A stretch of 41,169 nucleotides of DNA from Flavobacteriaceae bacterium (GTDB taxonomy: Bacteria > Bacteroidota > Bacteroidia > Flavobacteriales > Flavobacteriaceae). The stretch's first letter is position 1. The number at the start of each line of letters is the position of its first letter. Shown here in pieces: positions 26,516 to 34,719 of the stretch. The notes under the pieces are model-generated. The model saw only the letters and a list, made by a program, of their open reading frames with translations. It did not search any database and was not told the origin of the DNA. A program made the translations under genes and the position numbers. The stretch spans positions 1 to 41,169 of the forward strand of contig QXYU01000048.1 of NCBI GenBank assembly GCA_009886755.1. The letters run 5' to 3'.

Positions 26516-26546
26516 TTGCTTCATAGTCATTTTAAGTTTATATTTG
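26516..26546 (+). promoter_or_regulatory. Promoter of the tRNA-Met gene
   Basis: TTG at 26516-26518, a 20-base spacer and TATATTTG at 26539-26546, a perfect TAnnTTTG -7 box. Transcription would begin within a few bases of the tRNA 5' end at 26556. Confidence 0.65.
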
Positions 26547-26555
26547 CGCACTCAT

Positions 26556-26629
26556 GGCGAGGTAGCTCAGCCGGTTAGAGCGTCGGATTCATAACCCGGA
26601 GGTCGGGAGTTCAAGTCTCCCTCTCGCTA
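26556..26629 (+). tRNA. tRNA-Met (anticodon CAT)
   Basis: A 74-base cloverleaf: acceptor arm GGCGAGG with TCTCGCT (two wobble pairs), D arm GCTC/GAGC, anticodon loop TTCATAA, variable loop AGGTC, T arm GGGAG/CTCCC with loop TTCAAGT, and discriminator A. CCA is not encoded. The lowest anticodon-stem pair is A-C. The CAT anticodon is read as elongator methionine; a lysidine-modified isoleucine tRNA cannot be fully excluded, while an initiator is unlikely without the usual GGG/CCC anticodon stem. Confidence 0.93.
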
Positions 26630-26639
26630 CAGTAATTTC

Positions 26640-26675
26640 AAGGCTTCACTGCAAAGTGGAGCCTTATTTGTTTTC
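26640..26675 (+). terminator. Terminator after tRNA-Met
   Basis: Arms 26640-26649 (AAGGCTTCAC) and 26656-26665 (GTGGAGCCTT) pair over ten positions with one T-G wobble around a six-base loop, followed by ATTTGTTTTC. The hairpin begins ten bases past the tRNA. Confidence 0.75.
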
Positions 26676-26913
26676 TATGTATCGCATGTTATATATTAGG
26701 CTTTGATTCAGCAAATTATCGATCAATAAAAAATGATTTTCTTCTTGAAGAAAATCGGCCTCCAAATCCTTCGATTCAACAAATTTGAAGAATAACTGTC
26801 TTTCCACTATCGGAATTCTCAACACCTCCTTAAAAAAAGGAATCATTCAAAAAATTATCTTCCTCTTGATAAAGGGTTTCTAAATCAGAGTCCTTTATTA
26901 GCCCCTTTTTCAA
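26664..26913 (-). pseudogene. Small orphan gene with internal duplication, probably frameshifted
   Basis: Two overlapping frames lie here. The upstream frame can start at TTG 26913 and reads KKGLIKDSDLETLYQEEDNF then LNDSFF to TAA 26830; the downstream frame starts at ATG 26846 and gives 60 residues to 26664. They join across a run of seven T residues. The text DLETLYQEEDNFL in the first frame recurs as DLEADFLQEENHFL in the second, so the two parts look like one protein made of a duplicated acidic, hydrophobic repeat and split by a one-base slip. I recognise no family. It follows the orphan gene ending at 26920 on the same strand by seven bases. Confidence 0.35.
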
Positions 26914-26919
26914 GGAAGG

Positions 26920-27276
26920 TTACCTACGTTCAAACAGTTTAATAGCAAGTCCCAATAAAGCAAACAGATTTCCACTGGGGATATTCTTTTCGTAAGCGTA
27001 TGGGTTGTTAATGATATCCCATTGAAGTTGTTGATTTAATTCTTGATTGTAAAGTGCACTGTCAAATTCGTGGTTAGATCCTGCAAGTACTACTTCATCA
27101 AGTAGTACTCCCTCTGGAATTGAATCCGCAATGACAGGGGTGAAAAAAATTTGAGTGGTATCCTTTGAGACAGTAACAAAAGCTCCTTTGATATGCTTAA
27201 TTGAAAAAGGGTTTTGATAAGAAACAGTAAGATTATATCCCGCTATTAATAAAAGGACTAAGTCGGGTCGTCGCAT
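26920..27276 (-). CDS. Hypothetical protein
   Basis: A frame of 118 residues beginning MRRPDLVLLLIAGYNLTVSY, with a hydrophobic N-terminal segment that could be a signal anchor, a beta-rich polar middle and a short hydrophobic C-terminal helix (NLFALLGLAIKLFERR). No family is recognised. It is divergent from the nitroreductase gene across about 110 bases. Local composition is more AT-rich than the neighbouring housekeeping genes, which fits an accessory gene. It may form a unit with the frameshifted ORF downstream. Confidence 0.5.
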   Translation of the reverse strand: MRRPDLVLLLIAGYNLTVSYQNPFSIKHIKGAFVTVSKDTTQIFFTPVIADSIPEGVLLDEVVLAGSNHEFDSALYNQELNQQLQWDIINNPYAYEKNIPSGNLFALLGLAIKLFERR

Positions 27277-27385
27277 TTCTTGGGGTGTTTAGAAATCAAT
27301 CCAATGTATTCAAAGAATTGAAAACCAAGTATTAATAAAACCCTAAAACCGTTAAACTTCTTTTTGAATTTTATTTCTTTATGTC

Positions 27386-27937
27386 ATGAAAAATCCCATC
27401 CCACTCCGACGGTCAATTTTCCCGATTCAATTTTCCCAAAAAGCAGTTGCTAAAACCGATATCTGTAGCATGCTGGAAGCAGCTAATTGGGCACCAACCC
27501 ATCGTAAAACAGAACCCTGGCGGTTTAAAGTGCTACAAGGGAGTCAAAAGGATTCTCTGGGCTCTTTTATGGCAGAAACCTACGCGCAAACCGCTAGCAA
27601 ATTTTCAGCTATCAAACAACAAAAGATTAGGGATAAAATAGCTCAATCGCCAGTAGTAATTCTCCTCTGCATGCAACGTGACCCAGCAGAATGCATCCCC
27701 GAGTGGGAAGAAGTAGCTGCTACTGCCATGGCGGTTCAAAACCTCTGGCTTCAAGCAACATTATTGGGATTAGGAGGCTATTGGAGCTCCCCTTCCTATT
27801 GCGATCAAATGCATGATTTTATTCCTTTTAACGAGGGAGAACGCTGTTTGGGCCTATTTTATCTTGGTCATTTCGAAGGGTCGTTACCCCAACGAACACC
27901 CGGTTCTTGGGAAGACAAAGTTGTTTGGTATAACTAA
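27386..27937 (+). CDS. Nitroreductase family protein
   Basis: A flavoprotein of 183 residues with the family start LRRSIFPIQFSQK, the FMN-contacting EAANWAPTHRKTEPWRF stretch (residues 31-47), and GLGGYWSSP near residue 127. Size and motifs place it near the YdjA-like small nitroreductases, which form FMN-binding dimers and reduce nitro compounds or quinones with NAD(P)H. The physiological substrate is unknown. Its stop lies three bases from the convergent FGE-like gene. Confidence 0.88.
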   Translation: MKNPIPLRRSIFPIQFSQKAVAKTDICSMLEAANWAPTHRKTEPWRFKVLQGSQKDSLGSFMAETYAQTASKFSAIKQQKIRDKIAQSPVVILLCMQRDPAECIPEWEEVAATAMAVQNLWLQATLLGLGGYWSSPSYCDQMHDFIPFNEGERCLGLFYLGHFEGSLPQRTPGSWEDKVVWYN

Positions 27938-27940
27938 ATT

Positions 27941-28507
27941 TTAATCTGTCAATACACTAAATCCAATATGTATATTGGCGGTTTCCGAATCGACAAAGAG
28001 TTCTCGTTCAGCAACAGTCCCATGACAAGTCGAAGGGGAACAAAACAGGGAGCCCCCTGCAAGTCTAACTTTTCCCTTTGTCTCCTTTTGCTGGGTTATG
28101 TCCCAGACATTGCCCACCACATTAAAGGTATCCACTGAAGTAATCGGCCCTTGATTATCGGATCGGATGGGACGGGTATCGAACTTTACCAACTGCCAGT
28201 ATTCCGCATAGGTCGGCAAACGTACACCTGCCCAACGGCAGTAAGCTATTGCGTCATTATAACTGACTTGAGTTACAGGTAATGCCTTGGACGTGGGTGG
28301 ATGAAGCCCATCGGGTTGACACCAAAAGGCACCCCATTCGGTTCGGTAACGGTACACATCTATCTGAACAATAGACCAACCATAGCGTTCCGCATCGGTG
28401 ATGTACTGCGTTGCGTTGACAAAACGTTCGAAATCCCCAACTGTTACTGGAAGCAATTGTGGCTGTGAAGGACTGAAAATCAATAAGAACTTTAGGAACA
28501 AAAGCAT
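27941..28507 (-). CDS. Short SUMF1/formylglycine-generating enzyme-like protein
   Basis: A protein of 188 residues with a hydrophobic N-terminus that could be a signal sequence. The FGE-sulfatase core is clear: VTVGDFERFVNATQYITDAE, VTQVSYNDAIAYCRWAGVRL, NVVGNVWDITQ and RLAGGSLFCSP. Cysteines C156 and C161 have the five-residue spacing of the copper-binding pair of true formylglycine-generating enzymes. It is shorter than usual FGE proteins (about 280-300) and lacks the N-terminal beta region with the GG/MG motif. No sulfatase is encoded in the window. It follows the isomerase-like gene by nine bases, so both may act on one pathway. Confidence 0.75.
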   Translation of the reverse strand: MLLFLKFLLIFSPSQPQLLPVTVGDFERFVNATQYITDAERYGWSIVQIDVYRYRTEWGAFWCQPDGLHPPTSKALPVTQVSYNDAIAYCRWAGVRLPTYAEYWQLVKFDTRPIRSDNQGPITSVDTFNVVGNVWDITQQKETKGKVRLAGGSLFCSPSTCHGTVAERELFVDSETANIHIGFSVLTD

Positions 28508-28516
28508 TCCAAAAAC

Positions 28517-29380
28517 TTATACATCACAAATTTGGATGGCTTCTCGGAGAGATTCCAACGGGTTTTCCTTCGTAGGGATAAATTCTTGCGCAACATAGCC
28601 CTGAAAGCCTGTAGCAACGATGGCTCGCATAATGGCTGGGTAAAAAAGCTCTTGGTTTTCGTCAATTTCATGCCGTCCTGGAACCCCTGCTGTATGATAA
28701 TGTCCAAAGAATTGATGGTTGGTCTGAATACTACGGATGATGTCCCCTTCCTGAATTTGCATATGATAAATATCATAAAGCAATTTGAAATTATCGGACC
28801 CCAAGGCCTTACACAATGCAATCCCCCATTCAGTAGAATCGCACATATAATCCGGGTGATTGATTTGATTAAACAATTCCATCTGTAACACCACACCGTG
28901 TTTTTCCGCCAAAGGAAGAATCTTTGATAAACCCTCAACACAATTCGCCAACCCTTGTGTGTCGGACATTCCATTGCGATTGCCACTAAAACAAATTAGA
29001 TTAGTGTAGCCTGCCGCAGCTACTTGAGGGATTATTTCTGTGTAATTGCGAATCAAAGTTTCATGATACTGATGATCATTCCATCCTTCGGTAAGGCTGA
29101 TCTCAGCACCGTTACACATAGAGCAATGAATACCGTGCTTTTTGAGTGTAGGCCAATCTTTCGGGCCAATGAGATCAATGGCCTGGATCCCTATGTCTTT
29201 GATGATTGGCAAAAAAGTATCTAAAGGAATATCCTCGAAACACCATTGACAGACCGAATGATGAATGTTATTCTTACGTTTGAAAGTTTCAGCTGTTGGA
29301 TCGTTCGTGTTCGCATTAGTCATGGGATGTAAAAGCAATCCTGATAAGGCTGTGTTTTTTATAAAGGTTCTTCGATGCAT
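28517..29380 (-). CDS. Hydroxypyruvate isomerase-like TIM-barrel protein with Tat-type signal
   Basis: A protein of 287 residues. MHRRTFIKNTALSGLLLHPM resembles a Tat signal (RRTFIK), so export is likely. The rest is a xylose-isomerase-like TIM barrel with HSVCQWCFEDIPLDTF, VVLQMELFNQINHPDYMCD (E and H metal ligands), LLYDIYHMQIQEGDI and GYVAQEFIP, which match the hydroxypyruvate isomerase (Hyi) family. The cytoplasmic enzyme interconverts hydroxypyruvate and tartronate semialdehyde; exported Bacteroidota relatives are uncharacterised and may act on sugars. It is the first gene of a minus-strand pair with the FGE-like gene. Confidence 0.8.
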   Translation of the reverse strand: MHRRTFIKNTALSGLLLHPMTNANTNDPTAETFKRKNNIHHSVCQWCFEDIPLDTFLPIIKDIGIQAIDLIGPKDWPTLKKHGIHCSMCNGAEISLTEGWNDHQYHETLIRNYTEIIPQVAAAGYTNLICFSGNRNGMSDTQGLANCVEGLSKILPLAEKHGVVLQMELFNQINHPDYMCDSTEWGIALCKALGSDNFKLLYDIYHMQIQEGDIIRSIQTNHQFFGHYHTAGVPGRHEIDENQELFYPAIMRAIVATGFQGYVAQEFIPTKENPLESLREAIQICDV

Positions 29381-29760
29381 AAGAAAGGAACTTCAATTTA
29401 ATTGGAAGCTCCCTAAATGTATAAAAAAATGATTACATGAATGCTCATCCGTGGCTATGCCATCTAGCCTATTCTAATCTCAGGGAGCCTGATATCGGTC
29501 TAATAGCATATCCATTTTACGAAATCACAAAGGGGGCAACATGGACAGTAGCATAGAGGTTGGATAGCCGTATGGCAATTGGTGACTGTTTGGTTTGTTT
29601 TCCAATATCTGAAACTTTTTATTCGATCGAAAGTGATGATCCGAATGCCGTGTCAATTCATAAAGCACCCTCCTTTGAGAGTGCAAATACAGTCGCTACG
29701 GGAATGGTATAGGCCAATAGATACTTAACATCCTTAAGCATAGTTGTGATAATTACACCT
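29381..29760. other. Gene-free stretch of 380 bases
   Basis: No open frame longer than about 47 codons is found. The plus-strand frame from ATG 29573 and one minus-strand frame around 29510-29640 read for 30-47 codons but match nothing I know. A weak hairpin (GCAC...GTGC, about 29666-29685) is visible. It may be the remnant of a lost gene. Confidence 0.4.
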
Positions 29761-30591
29761 CTAAGATGCTTTTTTTTGACTTCTGGACTTGTATAATATG
29801 TTGCAAACCAGTCCACTAATAATTAAAAAGATTCCCAGCAGACTGAAAAAAGTGTAGGTTTCTTCAAAGACAAGAACACCAATTGATAGGGTAAAAAAGA
29901 CCTCAACGTATTTGAATGGAGCAATTATATTTGCCTCATAGGAACGAAAGGCTTTGGTCATATACAGTTGCCCAAAAAACCCAAAAACCCCTAGCATAAA
30001 TAAGCTGGGGTAGTCCGCAAGAACGGGGCTTAACCATCCGGTAAAACCAATCCCTACAGCCCCTACCACTGTTGCTATGAGCATAAAATAAAACACCACT
30101 ACAACCGAATGATCACCATGACCAATTTTATTGAGAATAATATAAACTCCAGCAGAAAAAAAAGCAGACAGAATCGCAATCGAAAAACCTAAAACAGAAA
30201 CGGTGCTGTCAAAACCCTTAATCAGTGCTACGCCAGCAAAGGTAATTGTGAAAAAAAGCCATTGTGTAGGACGGATTTTTTCATTTAATAAAAAAATCGC
30301 CAGAAAAGCAGCAAAAAGAGGAGACACATAACGAAGAGTTACTGCAGAACCAAGGGAGATATAATTAACCGAAAGAAAAAACAATACCATAGATGTAGAT
30401 CCCACCAATCCACGGCTAATCAGCAAGGTCTTTTGATCTCCCCAAATGGGAATATTAAATCGTTTCAGATAGCCAAAAGCAATTATCAAGGACGTTACGG
30501 AACGAAAAAAAATCAACTCAAAAGTGGGGTAGTCAATGAGGTTTTTGATCAATGTATTCATCATACCAAACAGCGCAGTGCTGAGAAGCAT
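29761..30591 (-). CDS. EamA/DMT family transporter
   Basis: A membrane protein of about 276 residues with ten hydrophobic segments in two repeats, starting MLLSTALFGMMNTLIKNLID and including LRYVSPLFAAFLAIFLLNEK, the hallmark of EamA domain one, and FKYVEVFFTLSIGVLVFEET in domain two. The open frame reaches ATG 30723, but those 44 residues are polar, unlike the family, and would overlap the divergent DUF983 gene. A GTG at 30621 is another possible start. DMT transporters export amino acids or other metabolites; the substrate is unknown. It stands alone on the minus strand. Confidence 0.85.
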   Translation of the reverse strand: MLLSTALFGMMNTLIKNLIDYPTFELIFFRSVTSLIIAFGYLKRFNIPIWGDQKTLLISRGLVGSTSMVLFFLSVNYISLGSAVTLRYVSPLFAAFLAIFLLNEKIRPTQWLFFTITFAGVALIKGFDSTVSVLGFSIAILSAFFSAGVYIILNKIGHGDHSVVVVFYFMLIATVVGAVGIGFTGWLSPVLADYPSLFMLGVFGFFGQLYMTKAFRSYEANIIAPFKYVEVFFTLSIGVLVFEETYTFFSLLGIFLIISGLVCNILYKSRSQKKAS

Positions 30592-30713
30592 GTAACGAAC
30601 GGCACGATAAAAATCGGTCACTTCAGAATAATTTTCACAAAGATGCTGGTTCTTTTGCGATCTAGGTGGCAAGAATCTGGGTTTTTTCTGTGTAGTTTTG
30701 TTCAAAACCGTCC

Positions 30714-31091
30714 ATGAAAACACTGCTCAGTATTTTTCGACTGCAATGCCCTTGCTGCCACAAAGGGGAATTTTTAGAAAGTCCTCCCCGACCTTTGTTC
30801 AAAATTATTCGTGTTCTAGAGCAGTGTACTCATTGCCCAACACGATTTAAAATAGAGCCGAGTTTTTACTACGGATCTATGTATGTCGCTTATGCCCTTG
30901 GAGTGGCGCTAATGCTAGGGGTTACGCTCTTATATTGGGTGCTCAGTGATTCTTTTTCGGTAGGGGCTGCTTTTTTGTTGATTAGTGGTATTCTTTTGAT
31001 CGTGAGTCCCTATCTGAATGCTTGGTCAAAGTTGATTTGGGCCAATTTCTTTTTTCACTACCAGCCTGATCTAAAAAAGAAAACCGATTAA
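30714..31091 (+). CDS. DUF983 family membrane protein
   Basis: A protein of 125 residues with an N-terminal zinc-ribbon-like part (CPCC at 12-15, then CTHC at about 38-41) followed by two membrane segments (about 56-76 and 84-102). The arrangement CPxC near residue 12, RxxPLF in the linker and the two helices are typical of DUF983. Function is unknown; members in other bacteria lie near cytochrome oxidase genes. It is divergent from the EamA transporter and its stop overlaps the convergent cutC end by four bases. Confidence 0.86.
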   Translation: MKTLLSIFRLQCPCCHKGEFLESPPRPLFKIIRVLEQCTHCPTRFKIEPSFYYGSMYVAYALGVALMLGVTLLYWVLSDSFSVGAAFLLISGILLIVSPYLNAWSKLIWANFFFHYQPDLKKKTD

Positions 31092-31801
31092 GGTTTACAA
31101 ATCGAAACCACTTCTTGTAACATTTTCAAATCGGCTACTTCGGCTTGCTGCTCCCAAAAATCCGCAACACTTTCGGCGTTCGAATGATTCAAATTTTTTC
31201 TTTGGGCAGACAAGTGTATGCTCTCAAAACCATGATCGTAAAACATTTGACAGTTTTCAGCGCTGATTCCCCCCCCTGGTTGAATTTCAAGGGATTTACC
31301 CGCCAAAGTTTTCCATCGCTCAAGTGTTGCAATACCTTCCGTCGCTTGTAGGGCTTTTCCCGAACACAAAATGCGATGAACTCCCAATTCAATAAAACGC
31401 TTCAATGCTGTCTCTGGATCTGGAATCAGATCAAAAGCTCGATGAAAGGTAATCGCAAGAGGCTTGGCAAAAGCCATTGCTTGTTGTAGTTGTTCCCAAT
31501 GTATTTGATTATTTGAATGCAAAAAACCCACCACAACACCGGCCACGCCTAATTGCTTAGCCATTCGAATGTCTTCCAAAAGGGTTTGAAATTCAACTTC
31601 CGAATAACAAAAGTTGCCCGAACGTGGACGAATCAAAAGATGAATAGGCAATTCGCTCAAGCGAACCGCTTCCTTAATAAAACCATAGGAAGGCGTGATA
31701 CCACCCAAGCTTAATTCTGCACAAAGTTCAATTCGATCAGCACCGGCTTGCTGGGCATTCAGGATGGATTGGAGGCTGGTGGCACATACTTCAACTTTCA
31801 C
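31088..31801 (-). CDS. cutC: CutC family protein
   Basis: A TIM-barrel protein of 237 residues, close to the usual length. Family marks are MKVEVCATSLQSILNAQQAG at the start, ADRIELCAELSLGGITPSYG, the LIRPRSGNFCYS stretch, and VVGFLHSNNQI and FHRAFDLIPDP. CutC has been linked to copper tolerance, but its enzymatic role is unsettled. The gene is divergent from the aquaglyceroporin gene across 97 bases, which contain a long inverted repeat. Confidence 0.9.
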   Translation of the reverse strand: MKVEVCATSLQSILNAQQAGADRIELCAELSLGGITPSYGFIKEAVRLSELPIHLLIRPRSGNFCYSEVEFQTLLEDIRMAKQLGVAGVVVGFLHSNNQIHWEQLQQAMAFAKPLAITFHRAFDLIPDPETALKRFIELGVHRILCSGKALQATEGIATLERWKTLAGKSLEIQPGGGISAENCQMFYDHGFESIHLSAQRKNLNHSNAESVADFWEQQAEVADLKMLQEVVSICKP

Positions 31802-31827
31802 AATTTCGTTTTTAGGTTTTTGTAAAA

Positions 31828-31854
31828 TACTGCATTTTTAGGTAAAATACAGTA
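31828..31854. promoter_or_regulatory. 27-base inverted repeat between cutC and the aquaporin gene
   Basis: TACTGCATTTT (31828-31838), spacer TAGGT, AAAATACAGTA (31844-31854): eleven-base arms with a single mismatch. The sequence GTAAAATAC also recurs as a direct repeat 20 bases apart (31822 and 31842). There is no T-run after it, so it is not a terminator. Its central place between divergent genes suggests an operator for one or both. Confidence 0.55.
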
Positions 31855-31898
31855 CCTTTTGACACCATTGAATTATAAATTTAATTCCATATACCGTT

Positions 31899-32645
31899 AT
31901 GACACTTGATCCTTTTTTGGCAGAGTTCATTGGCACGGCTTTTCTCCTATTACTTGGAGCAGGTGTTGTTGCCAATGTGAATTTGAAGCAAACCATTGCA
32001 GAAAACCAAAACCCCTGGATGCTAATAACAACTGCTTGGGCTTTTGCAGTCTTTGTGGGGGTTTTTATTTCAAGTCAATCCAGTGGCGCGCATTTGAATC
32101 CTGCCGTGACCCTAGGTTTTGCAGTTGCTGGAAAGTTCTCTTGGGAACTCGTAGCAAGCTATCTTCTGGCTCAATTTCTTGGAGCCATGTGCGGAAGTTT
32201 TTTAGCTTATCTCGCTTATATTGATCACTACCGGGCTACCAAAGACGAAGCTGCGGTCAAAAGTACATTCTGTACCGGCCCAGCCATACGCAATTATAAA
32301 AACAATCTTTTTGCTGAAGCCCTTGGTGCTTTTGTCCTTGTTTTTTCAGCTTTGATGCTTGCCAGTCCCAATATTGAAATCAAAGGTAGTTCCGTTACTA
32401 ATTTTGGTCTTGGCGCTCTTGACGCTCTGCCCATTGCGTTGGTCGTGTGGGTTATTGGTCTTGCTTTGGGAGGTACTACTGGATACGCCATCAATCCAGC
32501 TCGCGATTTTGGACCGCGGCTTGTATATTCAATCCTGCCAAGGAAAAATAAACAAGTCGACTGGGCCTATAGTTGGATCCCCATTTTAGGACCCTTTCTA
32601 GGTGGAGTCATTGCAGGAGGACTTTATCTACTGCTAGGACTTTAG
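31899..32645 (+). CDS. Aquaglyceroporin (MIP family)
   Basis: A membrane protein of 248 residues with six membrane helices and both half-helix motifs: HLNPAV (NPA at 67-69) and INPARDFGPR (NPA at 199-201, followed by R202 and D203). The Asp after NPAR is the mark of glycerol facilitators such as GlpF rather than strict water channels. It probably passes glycerol and similar small solutes through the inner membrane. No glycerol kinase is nearby. It converges with rny. Confidence 0.9.
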   Translation: MTLDPFLAEFIGTAFLLLLGAGVVANVNLKQTIAENQNPWMLITTAWAFAVFVGVFISSQSSGAHLNPAVTLGFAVAGKFSWELVASYLLAQFLGAMCGSFLAYLAYIDHYRATKDEAAVKSTFCTGPAIRNYKNNLFAEALGAFVLVFSALMLASPNIEIKGSSVTNFGLGALDALPIALVVWVIGLALGGTTGYAINPARDFGPRLVYSILPRKNKQVDWAYSWIPILGPFLGGVIAGGLYLLLGL

Positions 32646-32652
32646 TGCGCCT

Positions 32653-34215
32653 CTATTTGGCAATATTCACCGCTCGTGTTTCTCGAATGACTGTGATTTT
32701 TACTTGCCCAGGATAGGTCATATCTGTTTGGATCTTTTGAGATATTTCAAATGAAAGCTGTGCTGCATGATCATCACTAACTTTTTCACTCTCCACAATT
32801 ACTCTAAGTTCACGTCCTGCTTGAATGGCAAAGGCCTTATTGACTCCATCAAAATCATACGCGATATTTTCCAAATCCTTAAGACGTTGCACATAGCTAT
32901 CGAGAACTTGTCGGCGTGCACCCGGACGCGCACCAGAAATAGCATCACACACCTGAACAATAGGGGACAATAAAGAGGTCATTTCAATCTCATCGTGGTG
33001 CGCTCCAATAGCATTACACACTTCTTTTTTCTCTCCGTGCTTTTCTGCCCACTCCATTCCCAGCAAGGCATGAGGCATTTCTGTTTCTTCTTCGGGTACT
33101 TTCCCAATATCATGGAGCAAACCAGCACGCTTGGCCATTTTAGCGTTCAAGCCTAATTCTACGGCCATCACACCACAAAGTTTGGCAACTTCACGAGAGT
33201 GCTGTAAAAGATTTTGACCATAGGAAGAACGATATTTCATTCGCCCAACGATTCGGATTAACTCTGGATGCAGACCATGAATACCAAGGTCAATCACCGT
33301 GCGTTTTCCAACCTCAACAATTTCATTCTCGATTTGCTTTTTTGTTTTTTGAACCACTTCTTCGATTCGTGCGGGGTGAATGCGTCCATCAGTGACTAGT
33401 TTATGCAATGACAAACGAGCAATCTCTCTCCGAACGGGATCAAAGCAAGATAAAATAATAGCCTCGGGAGTATCATCTACAATGACTTCTACTCCAGTAG
33501 CTGATTCCAATGCCCGAATATTGCGCCCTTCCCGACCAATGATGCGACCTTTAATATCATCCGATTCGATGTTGAATACAGACACACAGTTTTCAATTGC
33601 TTCCTCAGTTCCAATGCGTTGGATAGTGCTAATAACCACTTTTTTCGCTTCCTGTTGAACCGTTAGCTTTGCTTCTTCCAAGGTTTGTTGTGTGTACTCC
33701 ATAGCGGCTGCCTTAGCCTTTTCCTGAAGGGACTTTACCAATTCTTCTTTGGCTTCTTCTGCAGAATAATTGGCGATCTGCTCCAACTTTACAATATTTT
33801 GCTTTTCCGTTTCGGAAACGGTTTCCATCTTTTTCTCAAGCTTTTCGAGTTTGATGCCCAACTGTTCTGTCTTAGCTTCCAGTTTTCGATTGAGGTCTTT
33901 GCTTTTGTTGAGCTCATTAGAAAGACGGGATTCTTTATCTCTCAAACGCTTTTCGATTTCAGCGATTTTTTTCTCACGTTGAAAAATTTCTTTCTCGTGC
34001 TCGCCTTTTAATTCAATAAAACGCTCTTTGGCTTGTAGGATTTTATCCTTCTTAATGGTATCGCCGTCTCGTTGGGCTTTTTTTACAATCTCATGAGCCC
34101 GTATCTCGGACTGTTTGATGATACCCGTAGCTTTATTTCGCTGCGAAAAACCACCAATAATGATACCCCCAACAAGGGCTAAGAGGGCAAGTAGGTAAGG
34201 GATGTATGCTTCCAT
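32653..34215 (-). CDS. rny: Ribonuclease Y
   Basis: A membrane-anchored endoribonuclease of 520 residues, the usual length. The order is an N-terminal membrane helix (residues 5-22), a long coiled coil (about 35-200), a KH domain with [15 protein letters not shown] (about 210-270), and an HD domain with HSREVAK and HDIGK (H368, D369). It starts mRNA turnover. On the minus strand it begins only about a dozen bases after the T-run that ends the 6S RNA, so it is likely read by transcription through that signal or from a promoter inside it. Confidence 0.95.
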   Translation of the reverse strand: MEAYIPYLLALLALVGGIIIGGFSQRNKATGIIKQSEIRAHEIVKKAQRDGDTIKKDKILQAKERFIELKGEHEKEIFQREKKIAEIEKRLRDKESRLSNELNKSKDLNRKLEAKTEQLGIKLEKLEKKMETVSETEKQNIVKLEQIANYSAEEAKEELVKSLQEKAKAAAMEYTQQTLEEAKLTVQQEAKKVVISTIQRIGTEEAIENCVSVFNIESDDIKGRIIGREGRNIRALESATGVEVIVDDTPEAIILSCFDPVRREIARLSLHKLVTDGRIHPARIEEVVQKTKKQIENEIVEVGKRTVIDLGIHGLHPELIRIVGRMKYRSSYGQNLLQHSREVAKLCGVMAVELGLNAKMAKRAGLLHDIGKVPEEETEMPHALLGMEWAEKHGEKKEVCNAIGAHHDEIEMTSLLSPIVQVCDAISGARPGARRQVLDSYVQRLKDLENIAYDFDGVNKAFAIQAGRELRVIVESEKVSDDHAAQLSFEISQKIQTDMTYPGQVKITVIRETRAVNIAK

Positions 34216-34221
34216 ATTATT

Positions 34222-34397
34222 TAAAATAAAAAAGCCTGCATTAGCGATGAGTTTTGTATAAACTCCATATAAACAGGTTTGAGGCTACCCCATTGATCAA
34301 GGATCTGCTCTGGGCAGCATGCTTTTACAATAGTGACTCACCTCTTCGAATTAAATCTTCGTTGAGTTTATCAAAAAATATTACTAATACAGGCAGT
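34222..34397 (-). ncRNA. ssrS: 6S RNA (6S-Flavo type)
   Basis: The 200 bases between zapA and rny fold on the minus strand into one long hairpin. The ends pair (GCCTGTATTAG with CTAATGCAGGC, plus coordinates 34384-34394 and 34234-34244, one G-U), then ATAAACTC pairs with GAGTTTAT, a large open region follows, and the top closes with GCTGCCC against GGGGTAGC. A T-rich tail ends the RNA. This is the closing stem, central bubble and terminal stem of 6S RNA, which mimics an open promoter and binds RNA polymerase in stationary phase. Position beside zapA is shared with E. coli ssrS. Exact ends are estimates. Confidence 0.75.
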
Positions 34398-34421
34398 ATT
34401 GTATTGTTATGTTAAAGAACG

Positions 34422-34715
34422 TTAGTACGTAGCAATATGAACGTCGATGAGATCTATTAATTCTTGAGTCTTCAATCTATCTGCTTCGTTAGACTCGGGG
34501 TTTTGTTCTTGTTTCTCCACGCGTGCGGCGTATTGCAGGGCGCACATGGCTAAAACATCTTGTTTATCTCGTACAGCATAATTCTTTTCAAGCTGTTTGA
34601 TCATTCCTTCTATTTTTTTAGCAGAGTTTCGTAATGCCGCTTCTTGATCGGGAGCTATCGTCAAGGGATAGACGCGATCGGCAATGGTTAACTTTATTTT
34701 AATTGTATCGCTCAT
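34422..34715 (-). CDS. zapA: Cell division protein ZapA
   Basis: A protein of 97 residues, MSDTIKIKLTIADRVYPLTI, with the YPLTIAPDQEAALRNSAKKI head domain and a C-terminal helix (DVLAMCALQYAARVEKQEQN), as in ZapA. ZapA binds and cross-links FtsZ filaments at the division ring. It follows the coiled-coil gene by four bases and is followed by the 6S RNA, the order also seen for zapA and ssrS in Proteobacteria. Confidence 0.9.
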   Translation of the reverse strand: MSDTIKIKLTIADRVYPLTIAPDQEAALRNSAKKIEGMIKQLEKNYAVRDKQDVLAMCALQYAARVEKQEQNPESNEADRLKTQELIDLIDVHIATY

Positions 34716-34719
34716 TAGG

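Noticed and set aside
28492-28986. Minus-strand ORF of 164 residues
   Set aside because: It is an out-of-frame shadow of the hydroxypyruvate isomerase-like gene with no domain of its own.
30592-30723. 44-residue N-terminal extension of the EamA transporter
   Set aside because: The extension is polar and low in similarity to the family, and it overlaps the start of the divergent DUF983 gene.
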